This document shows positions 29,101-38,380 of a DNA stretch of 64,000 bases, in pieces; position 1 is the first letter of the stretch, and each line of letters opens with the position of its first letter. The position numbers were made by a program, and so were the translations under genes. The stretch is from JAICYJ01 sp963797565. Its GTDB lineage: Bacteria; Actinomycetota; Thermoleophilia; Gaiellales; JAICJC01. The stretch is from contig CAWCPM010000005.1 of assembly GCA_963797565.1 (NCBI GenBank), positions 185,349 through 249,348 of the forward strand. Reading direction: 5' to 3'. The notes below the pieces were generated by a model. That model was not told the DNA's origin. It saw only the letters and a list, made by a program, of their open reading frames with translations, and made no database searches.

Positions 29101-30957
29101 CTAGCCGGATGATCGAGGCCGGTAGACCTGGACGTCGACCGAGTGGTGGAGGCCTCCGGCCCTGCAGCTGGTGACCTTGACCAGCGAGCGACCGGGTGCC
29201 GCCCCCGGCAGCACCACCCAGTCGATGCCGGCCGGCACGCGACCGCGCGCGATCTCGCGCGTCTCGGCGGCCCGCTCGCCCTGCCCTTTGATGATCGAGA
29301 ACACGTCGCGGTAGCGAAGCTGCGCAGGTGGCACCCAGTGGAACAGCCAGGCGCCCGTGCTGCGGAACACCGAGCTGTCGACCAGCAGGGTCGCCTGGGC
29401 CGGCATGCCCGCCACCGCGACCACGTCGCCGGCGCCCATCGGCGCGCCGCCCCGGCAGTGCAGGCCGCGCGGCTCAGCGCTTCTGAAGTCGCCGGCCAGC
29501 CCGATCGACGTCAGCACCGTCGAGGCGCAGGCGGCCGCGACCAGCGCCGTCGCCAGCACGATCGCGCCCCTGCGCGACATCCGCGCCAGCACCGCGTCCG
29601 CCGCCCACCCGGCCGGCATGGCCAGCGCCAGCACGAAGAACGGCAGGTACCGCTGCAGCTTGACGACGGGTGCCACGCCGGCCAGGCTGTGGCCGGGCAA
29701 CAGGCCCGCGAGCAGGCACAGCACTGCGGGAACCGCCACCAGCGGCACCAGCGCACCCAGGTCGATGCCCGGAGGACGGGTGCGAAGCATCCAGACCACG
29801 CCGATCAGCCCGAGCGGCAGCACCACGCCCATCGCCACCAGCGCCTGCGACGCGGTCACGCTGGGCAGCGGCTGGTGGGGTGAGAATCCGCCCAGCCGTA
29901 CGTAGTTGAGCGCGACCCGTCCCAGCCAGGGTGCGACCACGACGGCCGCCACCGCCACGCCGGCCGCGGCGTGCCGCACCGGGATCCGTCGCCGCAGCGC
30001 CACCGGGCCGCAGACGAGCACCGCCACGACGGCGGCGACCGGCCCGATCAGCAGCAGGCAGCCGGCGAGCGCCCCGGCGGCCGCGACATCGCGCATGCGC
30101 CGCCCGGCGACTGCGCGAAGCGCGAACCAGACGGTCAGCGGGAACAGCGCGAGCGCGAGGTCGCGGGGCAGGATGGCGGGCATGTTGGCGAGCGCCGGGG
30201 TCACGGCCGGACCGACCAGGAAGTCGCCGTGCACCAGCCCGTAGCGGCTGGACGAGACGACCGCGACAGCGTGGTGCACCCAGATCCAGCCGACGCCGCC
30301 CGCCAGCGACGCGAACCCCACCGCCCAGGTCGCGGGCCGTTCGCGCAGGCCCAGCTCGCGCGCCAGCAGCCATGTGCCCAGCGCCAGCGACCCGACGGCG
30401 AACACCTGCAGCGCCCAGTACACCTCGACCATCCCTCCGGGCAGCAGCTCCAGCCATGCCGCCAGCGCGTGGTACAGCCACGGGTAGCTGTTGGGCACGT
30501 GGGCGTACACGCCGCTGGGCTCGGGCAGGCCGCCGACCAGCTGCCGGATCCAACCCTCGTGCAACTGCATGTCGGAGATGGGCGCGACGGCAGACGGTCC
30601 CCAGACCAGCGGGAGCACGGACACGGCGAGTGCGACGGCCGCCACCAGCACCACGGGCCGGCGGACGTCCGGGGCGGTGCGCCAGGCCCGCGTCCGAGCG
30701 CCGACGACGATCGTGCAGACCACCACGATTACCGCCATCAGCGTGCGGTGGCCGAGCCAGGAGACGCCCAGCACCGGCTGCCACAGGGTCGCCCACGCCA
30801 CGGCCAGCATCGCCACCACGCCCCAGGCCAGCCGTTCGGCGGGCGGCCGGGCCGGCGCCAGCGCGCAGCCCGCGATCCACACCACCAGCATCCCCACGGC
30901 GGCGCCTGCCAGCCCCAGAACGGTGTGGGACGCCCCTGTCGAAAGCGGCGCGATCAC
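29101..30957 (-). CDS. large polytopic membrane protein, GT-C glycosyltransferase-like
   Basis: A 618-residue protein with about 12 membrane segments and a hydrophilic C-terminal domain (about 490-618). An acidic motif in a loop after the fourth helix (PISDMQLHEGWIRQL) resembles the catalytic Asp loops of GT-C transferases that use polyprenyl-phosphate sugars. The frame begins with GTG at 30957. It is divergent from a second large membrane protein (31043) that has a similar loop. I cannot name the family; arabinosyl- or mannosyltransferase-like activity at the outer face of the membrane is plausible from context. Confidence 0.6.
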   Translation of the reverse strand: MIAPLSTGASHTVLGLAGAAVGMLVVWIAGCALAPARPPAERLAWGVVAMLAVAWATLWQPVLGVSWLGHRTLMAVIVVVCTIVVGARTRAWRTAPDVRRPVVLVAAVALAVSVLPLVWGPSAVAPISDMQLHEGWIRQLVGGLPEPSGVYAHVPNSYPWLYHALAAWLELLPGGMVEVYWALQVFAVGSLALGTWLLARELGLRERPATWAVGFASLAGGVGWIWVHHAVAVVSSSRYGLVHGDFLVGPAVTPALANMPAILPRDLALALFPLTVWFALRAVAGRRMRDVAAAGALAGCLLLIGPVAAVVAVLVCGPVALRRRIPVRHAAAGVAVAAVVVAPWLGRVALNYVRLGGFSPHQPLPSVTASQALVAMGVVLPLGLIGVVWMLRTRPPGIDLGALVPLVAVPAVLCLLAGLLPGHSLAGVAPVVKLQRYLPFFVLALAMPAGWAADAVLARMSRRGAIVLATALVAAACASTVLTSIGLAGDFRSAEPRGLHCRGGAPMGAGDVVAVAGMPAQATLLVDSSVFRSTGAWLFHWVPPAQLRYRDVFSIIKGQGERAAETREIARGRVPAGIDWVVLPGAAPGRSLVKVTSCRAGGLHHSVDVQVYRPRSSG

Positions 30958-31042
30958 CGGGGGTTGAGGGGTATGGCGCTCGGCACCACGGGCTCATTCT
31001 CCCACAGCCGTCAGACCGCGTCGTCGATAGACTCCCGCGCCG

Positions 31043-33076
31043 ATGTCCTCCCGTCTCGAACCGGCCGCGCTGCTGGTGGCACCGGTTGTTCTGGTGGCGG
31101 CCCGGCTGGCCGGCATCGATGCGCTGGCGGTGTGGTGCGCATTCGCCGTCTGCGTGATGCTGCCGGGGTGGGGCGCGATGCGGCTGCTGCGGATCGAACG
31201 CGGCCTGGGCCTGTCCGGCGCCGCCGTGGTCTCGACCTCGCTGGGCCTTGCGATCTGGATCGCACCGCTCGCCGCCGCCTTCGCCGTGCACCTGCCGCTG
31301 ACCGCGCCGCTCGTGGCGGTGCTGATCGCGGGGGTGGCGCTGTGCAGCGTGGCCGTGACCCGGCCGTTGCTGTTCGACCGGGTGTCGGTCTGGGAGGCGG
31401 TGGCCGGGGCGCTCGCCGCCGGCCTGTTCGCGTTCCTCGCCTGGCGGATCTCGACCGGGGTGATCTCCGATGCCCTGTTCCACGTCGGCCGCATGCGCAA
31501 GCTCGAGGACATCGGCTCGCTGTCACTGACGGCGATCTCGTCCTACAAGGACGGCGCTCCCCACGCCGGCTACGCCTTCCCGCTGCTGCACGCGGCGTTC
31601 GCCGGCGTTGCCGACCTGGCCGGCGTCGACGTCGCAACGGCGTTCATCTACCTGCAGCCGCTGTGCGCGCTCCTGACGATGTTCGGCGCGTTCGCCGTCG
31701 CCCGCTCGCTGACCGGCTGGCGCACGGCCGGCTACCTGGCGGCCGCGGTGCTGGCCTGGGATCTGGTGACGCTCATCAACGGCCTCATCCAGCAGGTCAA
31801 CCAGCCACCGGTCTTCACCTTCTTCGTGCTGACGCCCGCCGCTCTGCTGCTGTTCGTGGGGGCGATGCGCGGCTCCCGCTCCGCCGCGTGGTCGGCGATG
31901 GCGGCGGTGACGGTGATCGCGCTGGTGCATCCCACCTACGCGGTGCCCTGTCTTGCGATCGCGGCCGGCATCGCACTCGGCTCCTGGCGGGCGCACCTGC
32001 GGATGCCGCCGGTGGCGCTGGAGGCGCTGGGCGCGTCGTTTCTGGCCAGTGCCGCGGTGGCGGCCTGGATCTGGTGGGTGGCGATCCGCGGCGGGGAACG
32101 GCGCGCGATCATCACCCACTCCGACGAGTTCCTGCACCACGGCGCCCACGCGATCCTGATGTACCCGTGGGCGCCCGTGTTCGGGCGCGGCTACGTGCTG
32201 GTCGCGATCCTGTGCCTGATCCTGCTGGTGCGCTTCCGAGACCTGCTGCCGGCGGCCGGCGCGATGCTCGCGCCGCTGACGCTGCTGCTGCTGCCGGGGT
32301 TGAGCACCGTCGTGCTGGCGGCCAGCGGGATGGGCCAGTTCCACCGGTTCTGGCAGGTGCTGCCGTGGCCGCTCGTCCTGGCCGCGGGCGCCTGCGTCGC
32401 CGCCGGCGTGCTGGGAGTGCGGCGCGGCCTGGCGCTGGCGCTGGTGCTGGCGGTGGTGTTTGACCAGCTGCGCGAGCAGGGGTCGTTCTGGCGCCTGCCC
32501 ACCAGCGTCGTGGTGGTGGCAGCGCTGCTCGCGGTGGTGGTGGCGCTGTGGCTGCGTCCGCGGCGGATGGTTGAGAGCGGGCCCTGGTGGCTGGCCTCGC
32601 TGCTGGTCGTGGCGGTGATGGTGGGGCCGGTCGTGCACGGCGTCTCGCGGGTGGCCGACGAGGCCCGGGCCGGCCCGTACCGCGCGCCCAGGGCCGATCT
32701 CGCAACCGTTCTGACGCCGGACGTGTGGCGCTACTTCCGCGCACAGCCCGGACCGCCGCCGGTGGTGCTGGGCGAGGAGCACCGCGTGTTCGAGCTGCTT
32801 GCCTACGCCGACGTGTACGCGGCCGCTCTGCCCGAGGCGCGCTCCCGTGCCGAGCCGAAGGAGAACACCCAGGCCCGCCGGCAGCTGGAGCAGGCGTTCT
32901 TCGACCCCGACACCAGCAGCGCACGGCGAGCGCAGATCCTGAAGCAGCTGGACGTCGACTACGTCCTGCTCGACACCCAGGGGCAGGCCGACGTGGCGCC
33001 CCAGATCCTGGCCCAGCCGGGGCTGACCGTGGCCTACCGCGGCCCCAGGTTCGTGATCCTGCGCGTCGACCGGTAG
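31043..33076 (+). CDS. large polytopic membrane protein, GT-C glycosyltransferase-like
   Basis: A 677-residue protein with about 13 membrane segments and a C-terminal soluble domain (about 555-677, ending LDVDYVLLDTQ and RFVILRVDR). The loop GVISDALFHVGRMRKLEDI parallels the ISD-x4-H loop of the divergent neighbour and similar loops of GT-C enzymes. TAGACT lies 9 bases before the ATG. The 3' end overlaps the convergent flippase gene by 43 bases. A transferase or ligase for surface glycan is the best guess; no certain family. Confidence 0.6.
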   Translation: MSSRLEPAALLVAPVVLVAARLAGIDALAVWCAFAVCVMLPGWGAMRLLRIERGLGLSGAAVVSTSLGLAIWIAPLAAAFAVHLPLTAPLVAVLIAGVALCSVAVTRPLLFDRVSVWEAVAGALAAGLFAFLAWRISTGVISDALFHVGRMRKLEDIGSLSLTAISSYKDGAPHAGYAFPLLHAAFAGVADLAGVDVATAFIYLQPLCALLTMFGAFAVARSLTGWRTAGYLAAAVLAWDLVTLINGLIQQVNQPPVFTFFVLTPAALLLFVGAMRGSRSAAWSAMAAVTVIALVHPTYAVPCLAIAAGIALGSWRAHLRMPPVALEALGASFLASAAVAAWIWWVAIRGGERRAIITHSDEFLHHGAHAILMYPWAPVFGRGYVLVAILCLILLVRFRDLLPAAGAMLAPLTLLLLPGLSTVVLAASGMGQFHRFWQVLPWPLVLAAGACVAAGVLGVRRGLALALVLAVVFDQLREQGSFWRLPTSVVVVAALLAVVVALWLRPRRMVESGPWWLASLLVVAVMVGPVVHGVSRVADEARAGPYRAPRADLATVLTPDVWRYFRAQPGPPPVVLGEEHRVFELLAYADVYAAALPEARSRAEPKENTQARRQLEQAFFDPDTSSARRAQILKQLDVDYVLLDTQGQADVAPQILAQPGLTVAYRGPRFVILRVDR

Positions 33077-34503
33077 AGCACCGTCCGCTCGCGCGCCGGC
33101 AGGCCGACGGGCAGGAGCGCCAGGTAGGCGGCCCCGGCCGCGAACCCGGTCGCGAACAGGCCGACGTACCAGGCGCTCTGGGAGGTGGCGGAGTGCACGA
33201 TCCAGGCCGCCGCCAGGCAGGCGCCCGTGGGCAGTGCCAGGCGTAGGTAGTCGAGCGTGTAGGGCTGGATCCGCACCAGGTGCTTGACCTGGCCAAGCCG
33301 CAGCAGGTTGACGCTGCCGAGAGTCACCGCCGAGGCGACCGCCGCACCCTCGATGCCGTAGGCCGATGACAGCGGCGCGGCCAGCCCCACCATCACGAGC
33401 ACCGCCACCGCGTTGTCCGCCAGGTCAATGCCGGTGCGACCGACCATGATCAGCACGAAGGCGACCCCGCCGGTGGCGACGTTCACAAGCTGGCCGGCCA
33501 GCAGGATCCGGAGCGCAGTCTCGCCGCCCTCGTAGCGGGGGCCGAAGGCCGCCAGCACGTCGGCGGCCGACACCCACAGGATGATCACGGTCGGTATCGT
33601 GGCGGCCAGCGCCCAGCGGGTCGCGCTCTTGAACAACGAGTCCAGGCGCTCGTGCTGGCCGCGCGCATAGAGGTCGGCGGCGAACGGTGAGAACAGCAGG
33701 TTGACGGACGTCAGGAACAGCAGCAGCACCTGCGAGATCCGCCCGACGGCGGCGTAGGTGCCCACCTGGGCGCTCGACACGTAGTACTCGACCACCCACA
33801 GGTCGGCCCAGAACAGGGTCTGGGCGAGCAGCGCGGACGGGGCGCGGGGGAAGCCGAAGCGGACGGCGGCCCGAAACTCCTCGCGCGTCGCCGGCTCGTC
33901 CCCGAAGCCGGCGCTCGACCTGCGCCAGAACCACCAGGCACCGACCGCGGCCACCGCCCAGGAGGCGTTGTAACACCAGCAGGCGGCGTCGGTGCCACCG
34001 CCGGCCGCGAAGGCCAGGACGGCCAGCACGATCCAGGCCAGTGGCTGGCCGATCCAGAACACCCACAGGGTCGGCGCCATCGCCTTCAGCCCGCGCGTGG
34101 CGCCCAGGTAGACGGCGGTCGCAGCAGCGAACGGGATCGATCCGGCGGCCACCGCAACCTGGCTGCTGCCGGCCGCCAGCGCGCACGCGGCGATCACGGC
34201 GGTCGCGGCCACGCTGACGCCGACGGCCAGGAGCGTGCAGCGGTCGACCAGGCTGCGCAGCGTGGCCGAGCGGTCGCTGCCGCGGCCGATGGCCACGTCG
34301 CGCACGGCCGAGAGGTCCATGCCGAAGCGGCTGCCCGCGGCGGCCACGAACGCGACCTGCACCGCCACGGTCACCAGGCCCAGCCCTGAGCGCCCGAGGT
34401 GGCGCCCCATCAGGATCTGCACGCCGAAGGCTGCGGCCACGCCCGCCACCAGCCCGGCGATGTTCACTGCGGTGCCCGACAGCAGGGTGCGCTCGTCGCT
34501 CAT
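33034..34503 (-). CDS. polysaccharide flippase of the MOP superfamily (Wzx-like)
   Basis: A 489-residue protein with 12-14 membrane segments in the arrangement of oligosaccharide/lipid-II flippases: an N-terminal VNIAGLVAGVAAAFGVQILM, ARG-type loops (RHLGRSGLGLVTVAVQ), the middle FRAAVRFGFPRAPSALLAQT and YYVSSAQVGTYAAVGRISQV. It presumably moves lipid-linked oligosaccharide across the membrane for the surrounding envelope-glycan genes. The ATG at 34503 is the first in a protein-like frame. Confidence 0.85.
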   Translation of the reverse strand: MSDERTLLSGTAVNIAGLVAGVAAAFGVQILMGRHLGRSGLGLVTVAVQVAFVAAAGSRFGMDLSAVRDVAIGRGSDRSATLRSLVDRCTLLAVGVSVAATAVIAACALAAGSSQVAVAAGSIPFAAATAVYLGATRGLKAMAPTLWVFWIGQPLAWIVLAVLAFAAGGGTDAACWCYNASWAVAAVGAWWFWRRSSAGFGDEPATREEFRAAVRFGFPRAPSALLAQTLFWADLWVVEYYVSSAQVGTYAAVGRISQVLLLFLTSVNLLFSPFAADLYARGQHERLDSLFKSATRWALAATIPTVIILWVSAADVLAAFGPRYEGGETALRILLAGQLVNVATGGVAFVLIMVGRTGIDLADNAVAVLVMVGLAAPLSSAYGIEGAAVASAVTLGSVNLLRLGQVKHLVRIQPYTLDYLRLALPTGACLAAAWIVHSATSQSAWYVGLFATGFAAGAAYLALLPVGLPARERTVLYRSTRRITNLGPR

Positions 34504-34568
34504 GTCGGCATAGTGTTTCTCACGGGCCGGCGATCTCCCCCGTTCCACACCCGAAAGGATGGTGTGAC

Positions 34569-34685
34569 ATGGGTGCCGTGATCGTGATCTCGTTGTTCGT
34601 GCTGTTTCTGGTGGCCGCCGTGCGTGATGGCGTGGACTCGCGCGAGTGGCGACCGCAGGGCTGGTGGCCGGGCAGCCCCCGCTGA
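34569..34685 (+). CDS. 38-residue single-pass membrane protein
   Basis: A short frame in the gap between the flippase and the AlkP-type gene: ATG at 34569, one membrane helix (AVIVISLFVLFLVAAV), then a Trp-rich hydrophilic end (REWRPQGWWPGSPR) and TGA at 34683-34685. An AAGGA about 11 bases upstream could serve as ribosome-binding site. The helix-plus-tryptophan design and good codon use argue for a real microprotein, but no homologue can be checked here. Confidence 0.45.
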   Translation: MGAVIVISLFVLFLVAAVRDGVDSREWRPQGWWPGSPR

Positions 34686-34700
34686 GGGCGAGTCCCCCGG

Positions 34701-36203
34701 TCAGTCGAGATAGCCGAGACCGCGAAGCCGCTCCTCGACTTCGCGCTCCTCGTCGTCCGAGAATACGCCCACCGCCTGCTGCTCGGGCGCGTCGGCGCCG
34801 GCCGCGACCTCGACGCCCAGCGCCCCTCTGATCCAGCCGGCGAAGTCGGCCAGGGAGATCTCGTCGCCTGCGCCGGCGGCGATGCCGGGACCGGCGGCGA
34901 CGTAGACGCCCTCCGGCCGGTGGTCGCCCGACAGCCAGTCGGCCGGCTCGACGATCTGGCGCGCGTGCGTGAGGCTGTACAGCGGGGCCGGCTCCAGCAG
35001 CAGGTCTGGCGCGCGGTCGAGGTAGCGGCCGTGCAGCACGTCCTCCTTGCGCAACACCCGCGCGATCGGGTGGCGGCCCGTGGTGGGGTCGACGAAGCCC
35101 AGCAGCGCGTCCGCGACCTCGGTGCGCACCCGCTCGTAATCCTCGGCCGGGACGGTGCCCTGCGGCTCGCGCCCGGCCAGCGCGATCGAGACGCCTTCGC
35201 CGGTCGAGGTGACGCTCGTGTAGGCGGTGGTGTGGGCCCAGTCGATCGGCGTGGTCGGCACCTTCACCTTGCCGTGCAGGCCCAGCCGGTCGTAGGCGAC
35301 ACGCGCCAGCGAGCGGATCCGGCCCCAGGCCAGCAGCGAGACCAGCGCCGAGCCGCGGCCCATGCGCAGGGCACCCATGCTCTCCAGCACGCGGTTCATG
35401 TTGAGGGCGCGCGTGACCGGCTGGTGGCCGTGATCTGACATCAGCAGCACGAGGTCGTCGGCGTCGGTGCGCTCGAGCAGCGTCCCCAGCTCGCGGTCGA
35501 GCAGCCGGTACACGTCGATCACGCGCTCGGCCACCGGCGTCCGGGACGCGGTGGCGTGGTCGGGATGACCGGGGTGCACGTACTCGAGCAGGCAGTGCTG
35601 GATGCGGTCGGGAGACACGAAGACCATGCAGGCCGCATCCCAGGGCTGCTCGTCCATCAGCCGGCGCATGGCCTCGGCGCGGCGGCGGGTGACGTCCTCG
35701 ACGTCGGCCACCAGCTCCAGCGGCTTGCCCCGGAAGGTCGTCCAGGAGCCGCCGTTGATCGGCCAGCCCAGGTCGGGCCCGGCCTCGGGCGGGTGGCTGA
35801 AGGGGGCGCCCTGCGGGATCACGCCGCCGGCGATGACGACGCCCTTGATCTCGGGAGCGGGATAGGTCAGCGGCACGTTCACGATCAGGCTGGTACGGCC
35901 GGCATCGGTCAGCTGAGACGGCCACGTCGGTGCCAGGATCGAGCGCGAGGAGACCGGCAGCCTGCGGGTGGCGCCGAGCCGGTACTCGAGGATGTCGAAC
36001 ACGCCGTGCCCGGCCGGGTCGCATCCGGTCAGGAAGGTCGGCCAGGCCGCCCAGGAGTGCGACGGCAGGCATGAGCGGGAGACGCCCTTGCGGCCGCGCT
36101 CGATCAGCGCTGCGAGGTTCGGCAGCTCGCCCGCCGCAAGCAGCGGATCGAGGATCTCCCAGTCGGCGCCGTCCCAGCCGACGATCAGGACGCGATCTGC
36201 CAT
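34701..36203 (-). CDS. alkaline-phosphatase-superfamily phosphodiesterase (type I nucleotide pyrophosphatase-like)
   Basis: A 500-residue protein of the AlkP fold: first metal site VLIVGWDGADWEIL, nucleophile region PSHSWAAWPTFLTG, VSPDRIQHCLLEY, the metal site LLMSDHGHQP and a late GDHRPEGVYVA. Members cleave phosphodiesters or transfer phospho-groups to glycans and lipids. No signal peptide is visible, so it probably acts in the cytoplasm. I chose the ATG at 36203 over GTG 36212. It is divergent from argC. The substrate is unknown; the envelope-glycan neighbourhood suggests a glycan or lipid phosphodiester. Confidence 0.8.
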   Translation of the reverse strand: MADRVLIVGWDGADWEILDPLLAAGELPNLAALIERGRKGVSRSCLPSHSWAAWPTFLTGCDPAGHGVFDILEYRLGATRRLPVSSRSILAPTWPSQLTDAGRTSLIVNVPLTYPAPEIKGVVIAGGVIPQGAPFSHPPEAGPDLGWPINGGSWTTFRGKPLELVADVEDVTRRRAEAMRRLMDEQPWDAACMVFVSPDRIQHCLLEYVHPGHPDHATASRTPVAERVIDVYRLLDRELGTLLERTDADDLVLLMSDHGHQPVTRALNMNRVLESMGALRMGRGSALVSLLAWGRIRSLARVAYDRLGLHGKVKVPTTPIDWAHTTAYTSVTSTGEGVSIALAGREPQGTVPAEDYERVRTEVADALLGFVDPTTGRHPIARVLRKEDVLHGRYLDRAPDLLLEPAPLYSLTHARQIVEPADWLSGDHRPEGVYVAAGPGIAAGAGDEISLADFAGWIRGALGVEVAAGADAPEQQAVGVFSDDEEREVEERLRGLGYLD

Positions 36204-36256
36204 GTGCCGCACCTTAGTGCGACGGCGGATTCTGCTGAACCACCACGACGTGTGAT

Positions 36257-36290
36257 GTGCATACTCTTACCGGTCTTGTGTATACTCTTG
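36257..36290 (+). promoter_or_regulatory. tandem ARG boxes and -10 of the arginine operon
   Basis: Two near-identical 13-base elements, GTGCATACTCTTA (36257-36269) and GTGTATACTCTTG (36278-36290), are 21 bases apart, two turns of the helix, as expected for paired ArgR sites. The second contains the -10 box TATACT (36281-36286), which is 7 bases from the argC ATG. ArgR bound here would block the promoter directly. ArgR itself is encoded in the operon. Confidence 0.7.
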
Positions 36291-36293
36291 CAC

Positions 36294-37202
36294 ATGTCCG
36301 TGCTGGCACCACCCGCCGTCGCCACCGCCGCCGTCTTCGGTTCCACCGGCCTTGCCGGGCGTGAGCTGATGCGGCTGCTGGCGTCGCATCCCCGGATGAG
36401 GGCGGTTGCCTGCGCGGCCGATACGCGCGCACCGGTCGAGTGCGATCTCGTCCTGCTGGCGCTGCCCCATGGCGTCGCGGGTGAGGTCGGTCGGGACCTG
36501 GCCGGTGCGCGCGTCCCTGTCATCGATCTCTCCGCCGATCTGCGCGGGGAGTGGCAGTACGGCCTGCCCGAGCTGCACCGCGGCGCCATCGCCGGCGCCC
36601 GTCAGGTGGCGAACCCCGGCTGCTACGCCACCGCCGCCATCCTGGCGCTGGCACCGATCGTGGCCGCCGGCCTGGTCGAGCCGGACCTCGTGGTGGACGG
36701 CAAGTCGGGCGTGTCCGGCGCCGGTAAGACGCCGACCGAGCGCAACAGCTTCTGCGCGGCGGCCGAGGGCATCGCCCCCTACCAGCCGGTCGGCCACCAC
36801 CACCAGCTCGAGATCGAGGCCCAGCTCTCCGAGGTCGGCGGCGGCCCGGTCTCGGTCACGTTCACGCCGCACCTCGCGCCGTTCACGCGTGGCCTGCTGG
36901 TGACCGCGTACGCGCGGCTGCGGCCGGGCGCGGGCCAGGCCGAGGTGGAGGCGGCGCTGCTCGGCGCCTACCAGGGCGAGCCGTTCGTGCAGCTGGTGGA
37001 CGGCGTGCGCACGCAGGCGCTGCGCGGCAGCAACCTCTGTCAGCTGCAGGCCTGGGTCGACCCGGAGCGGAGCCGCGTGATCGTGGCCGCCGCCATCGAC
37101 AACCTGGTCAAGGGCGCGGCCGGCCAGGCCGTCCAGAACGGCAACCTGATGCTGGGCCTGGACGAGACCCTGGGGCTGCCCGGAGAGCCGGCATGGCTGT
37201 AG
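36294..37202 (+). CDS. argC: N-acetyl-gamma-glutamyl-phosphate reductase
   Basis: Third step of arginine synthesis. The 302-residue protein has the NADP loop VFGSTGLAGRELMRLLASHP, LLALPHGVAG, the active-site cysteine in VANPGCYATAAILAL, KSGVSGAGKTPTE, and the C-terminal NLVKGAAGQAVQN. It is slightly shorter than the usual 340 residues because the second half is compact. The ATG at 36294 is 7 bases after TATACT, so the operon mRNA is probably leaderless. It overlaps argJ by 10 bases. Confidence 0.96.
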   Translation: MSVLAPPAVATAAVFGSTGLAGRELMRLLASHPRMRAVACAADTRAPVECDLVLLALPHGVAGEVGRDLAGARVPVIDLSADLRGEWQYGLPELHRGAIAGARQVANPGCYATAAILALAPIVAAGLVEPDLVVDGKSGVSGAGKTPTERNSFCAAAEGIAPYQPVGHHHQLEIEAQLSEVGGGPVSVTFTPHLAPFTRGLLVTAYARLRPGAGQAEVEAALLGAYQGEPFVQLVDGVRTQALRGSNLCQLQAWVDPERSRVIVAAAIDNLVKGAAGQAVQNGNLMLGLDETLGLPGEPAWL

Positions 37203-38380
37203 GAGCCTGCTACCCGGCCGGGTTCGCCGCCGGCGTCGCCGCCTGCGGCATGAAGCGCAGCGGCAAGTCGGACCTGACGCTGCTGGTCTCCGATCGCCCC
37301 GCCACCGCCGCGGGCGTGTTCACCACCAACCGCGTGGTGGCCGCACCGGTCACGGTCAGCCGTGCCCAGATCCAGGGCGGCCTGGCGCGGGCGATCGTGA
37401 CCAACTCCGGCTCGGCCAACGCCTGCACCGGTACCGCCGGCCGCGACAACGCCTGGACGATGGTGGCCGAGGCCGGTGTCGCGCTGGGCATCCCGTCCTC
37501 GCAGGTGCTGGTCGCGTCGACCGGCGTGATCGGCACCCAGCTCCCGATCGACGACGTCGTGGCGGGCATCCACAGCGCGGCCGGTTCGCTGGCCGGGACC
37601 AACGGCCGCCGGTCGGCCAACGCGATCCGCACCACCGACCGCTACCCGAAGCTGGCGCAGTCCCAGGTCGAGCTGGCCGGCGGCCCCGTGCGCATCGGCG
37701 GCATGGCCAAGGGCGCCGGCATGATCCGGCCGGACATGGCCACCACGCTGGCGCAGGTGACGCTGGACGCCGAGCTGCCGCAGGCCGCCCTGCGCCGGAT
37801 CCTGCGCAACGCCGTGGCCGGCTCCTTCAACGCGATCTCGGTGGACGGATGCACCAGCACGAACGACTGCGTATTCATGCTTGCCAACGGCGCCTCCGGT
37901 GTGGCCGTGGACGGGCCGCGGCAGCTGCGGGTGCTGAGCGGCGCCGTGTCCGAGCTGATGCTCGACCTGGCCAAGCAGGTGGTGCGCGACGGCGAGGGAT
38001 CGACACGCGTCTGCGTCTACACGGTGGACGGCGCGCTGAGCGAGCCGGAGGCCCGCGCGGCCGCCCGCGGCGTGGCGGAGAACGTGCTGGTCAAGTGCGC
38101 CCTGCACGGCGGCGACCCGAACTGGGGCCGGATCCTGGCGGCGCTCGGCGCCGCCGGCGTGCACCTCGATCCCGACCGCGTCTCGGTGGCGGTGGGCGGG
38201 GTGCCGATCGTCGCGGGCGGCGGCGGCATCGACGGCACGATGGCCCGGGCGCGACAGGAATTGTCTAAGGATGAGGTAGAGGTCGAGATATCGCTGGGCG
38301 TGGGCGCCGGCAGCGCGACCGTGATCGCCTCCGACCTGTCGCCCGACTACGTTCAGTTCAACAGCGCGAGCACGACATGA
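37193..38380 (+). CDS. argJ: bifunctional ornithine acetyltransferase / N-acetylglutamate synthase
   Basis: Recycles the acetyl group from N-acetylornithine to glutamate. The 395-residue precursor has the autocleavage site in AKGAGMIRPDMATTL (cut before the Thr), the surrounding ANACTGTAG, CTSTNDCVFMLANG, and the C-terminal CALHGGDPNWGRILAALG. It ends with the QFNSASTT tail typical for ArgJ. Its presence means the operon uses the cyclic acetyl pathway. Its stop overlaps the argB start (ATGA). Confidence 0.97.
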   Translation: MAVGACYPAGFAAGVAACGMKRSGKSDLTLLVSDRPATAAGVFTTNRVVAAPVTVSRAQIQGGLARAIVTNSGSANACTGTAGRDNAWTMVAEAGVALGIPSSQVLVASTGVIGTQLPIDDVVAGIHSAAGSLAGTNGRRSANAIRTTDRYPKLAQSQVELAGGPVRIGGMAKGAGMIRPDMATTLAQVTLDAELPQAALRRILRNAVAGSFNAISVDGCTSTNDCVFMLANGASGVAVDGPRQLRVLSGAVSELMLDLAKQVVRDGEGSTRVCVYTVDGALSEPEARAAARGVAENVLVKCALHGGDPNWGRILAALGAAGVHLDPDRVSVAVGGVPIVAGGGGIDGTMARARQELSKDEVEVEISLGVGAGSATVIASDLSPDYVQFNSASTT

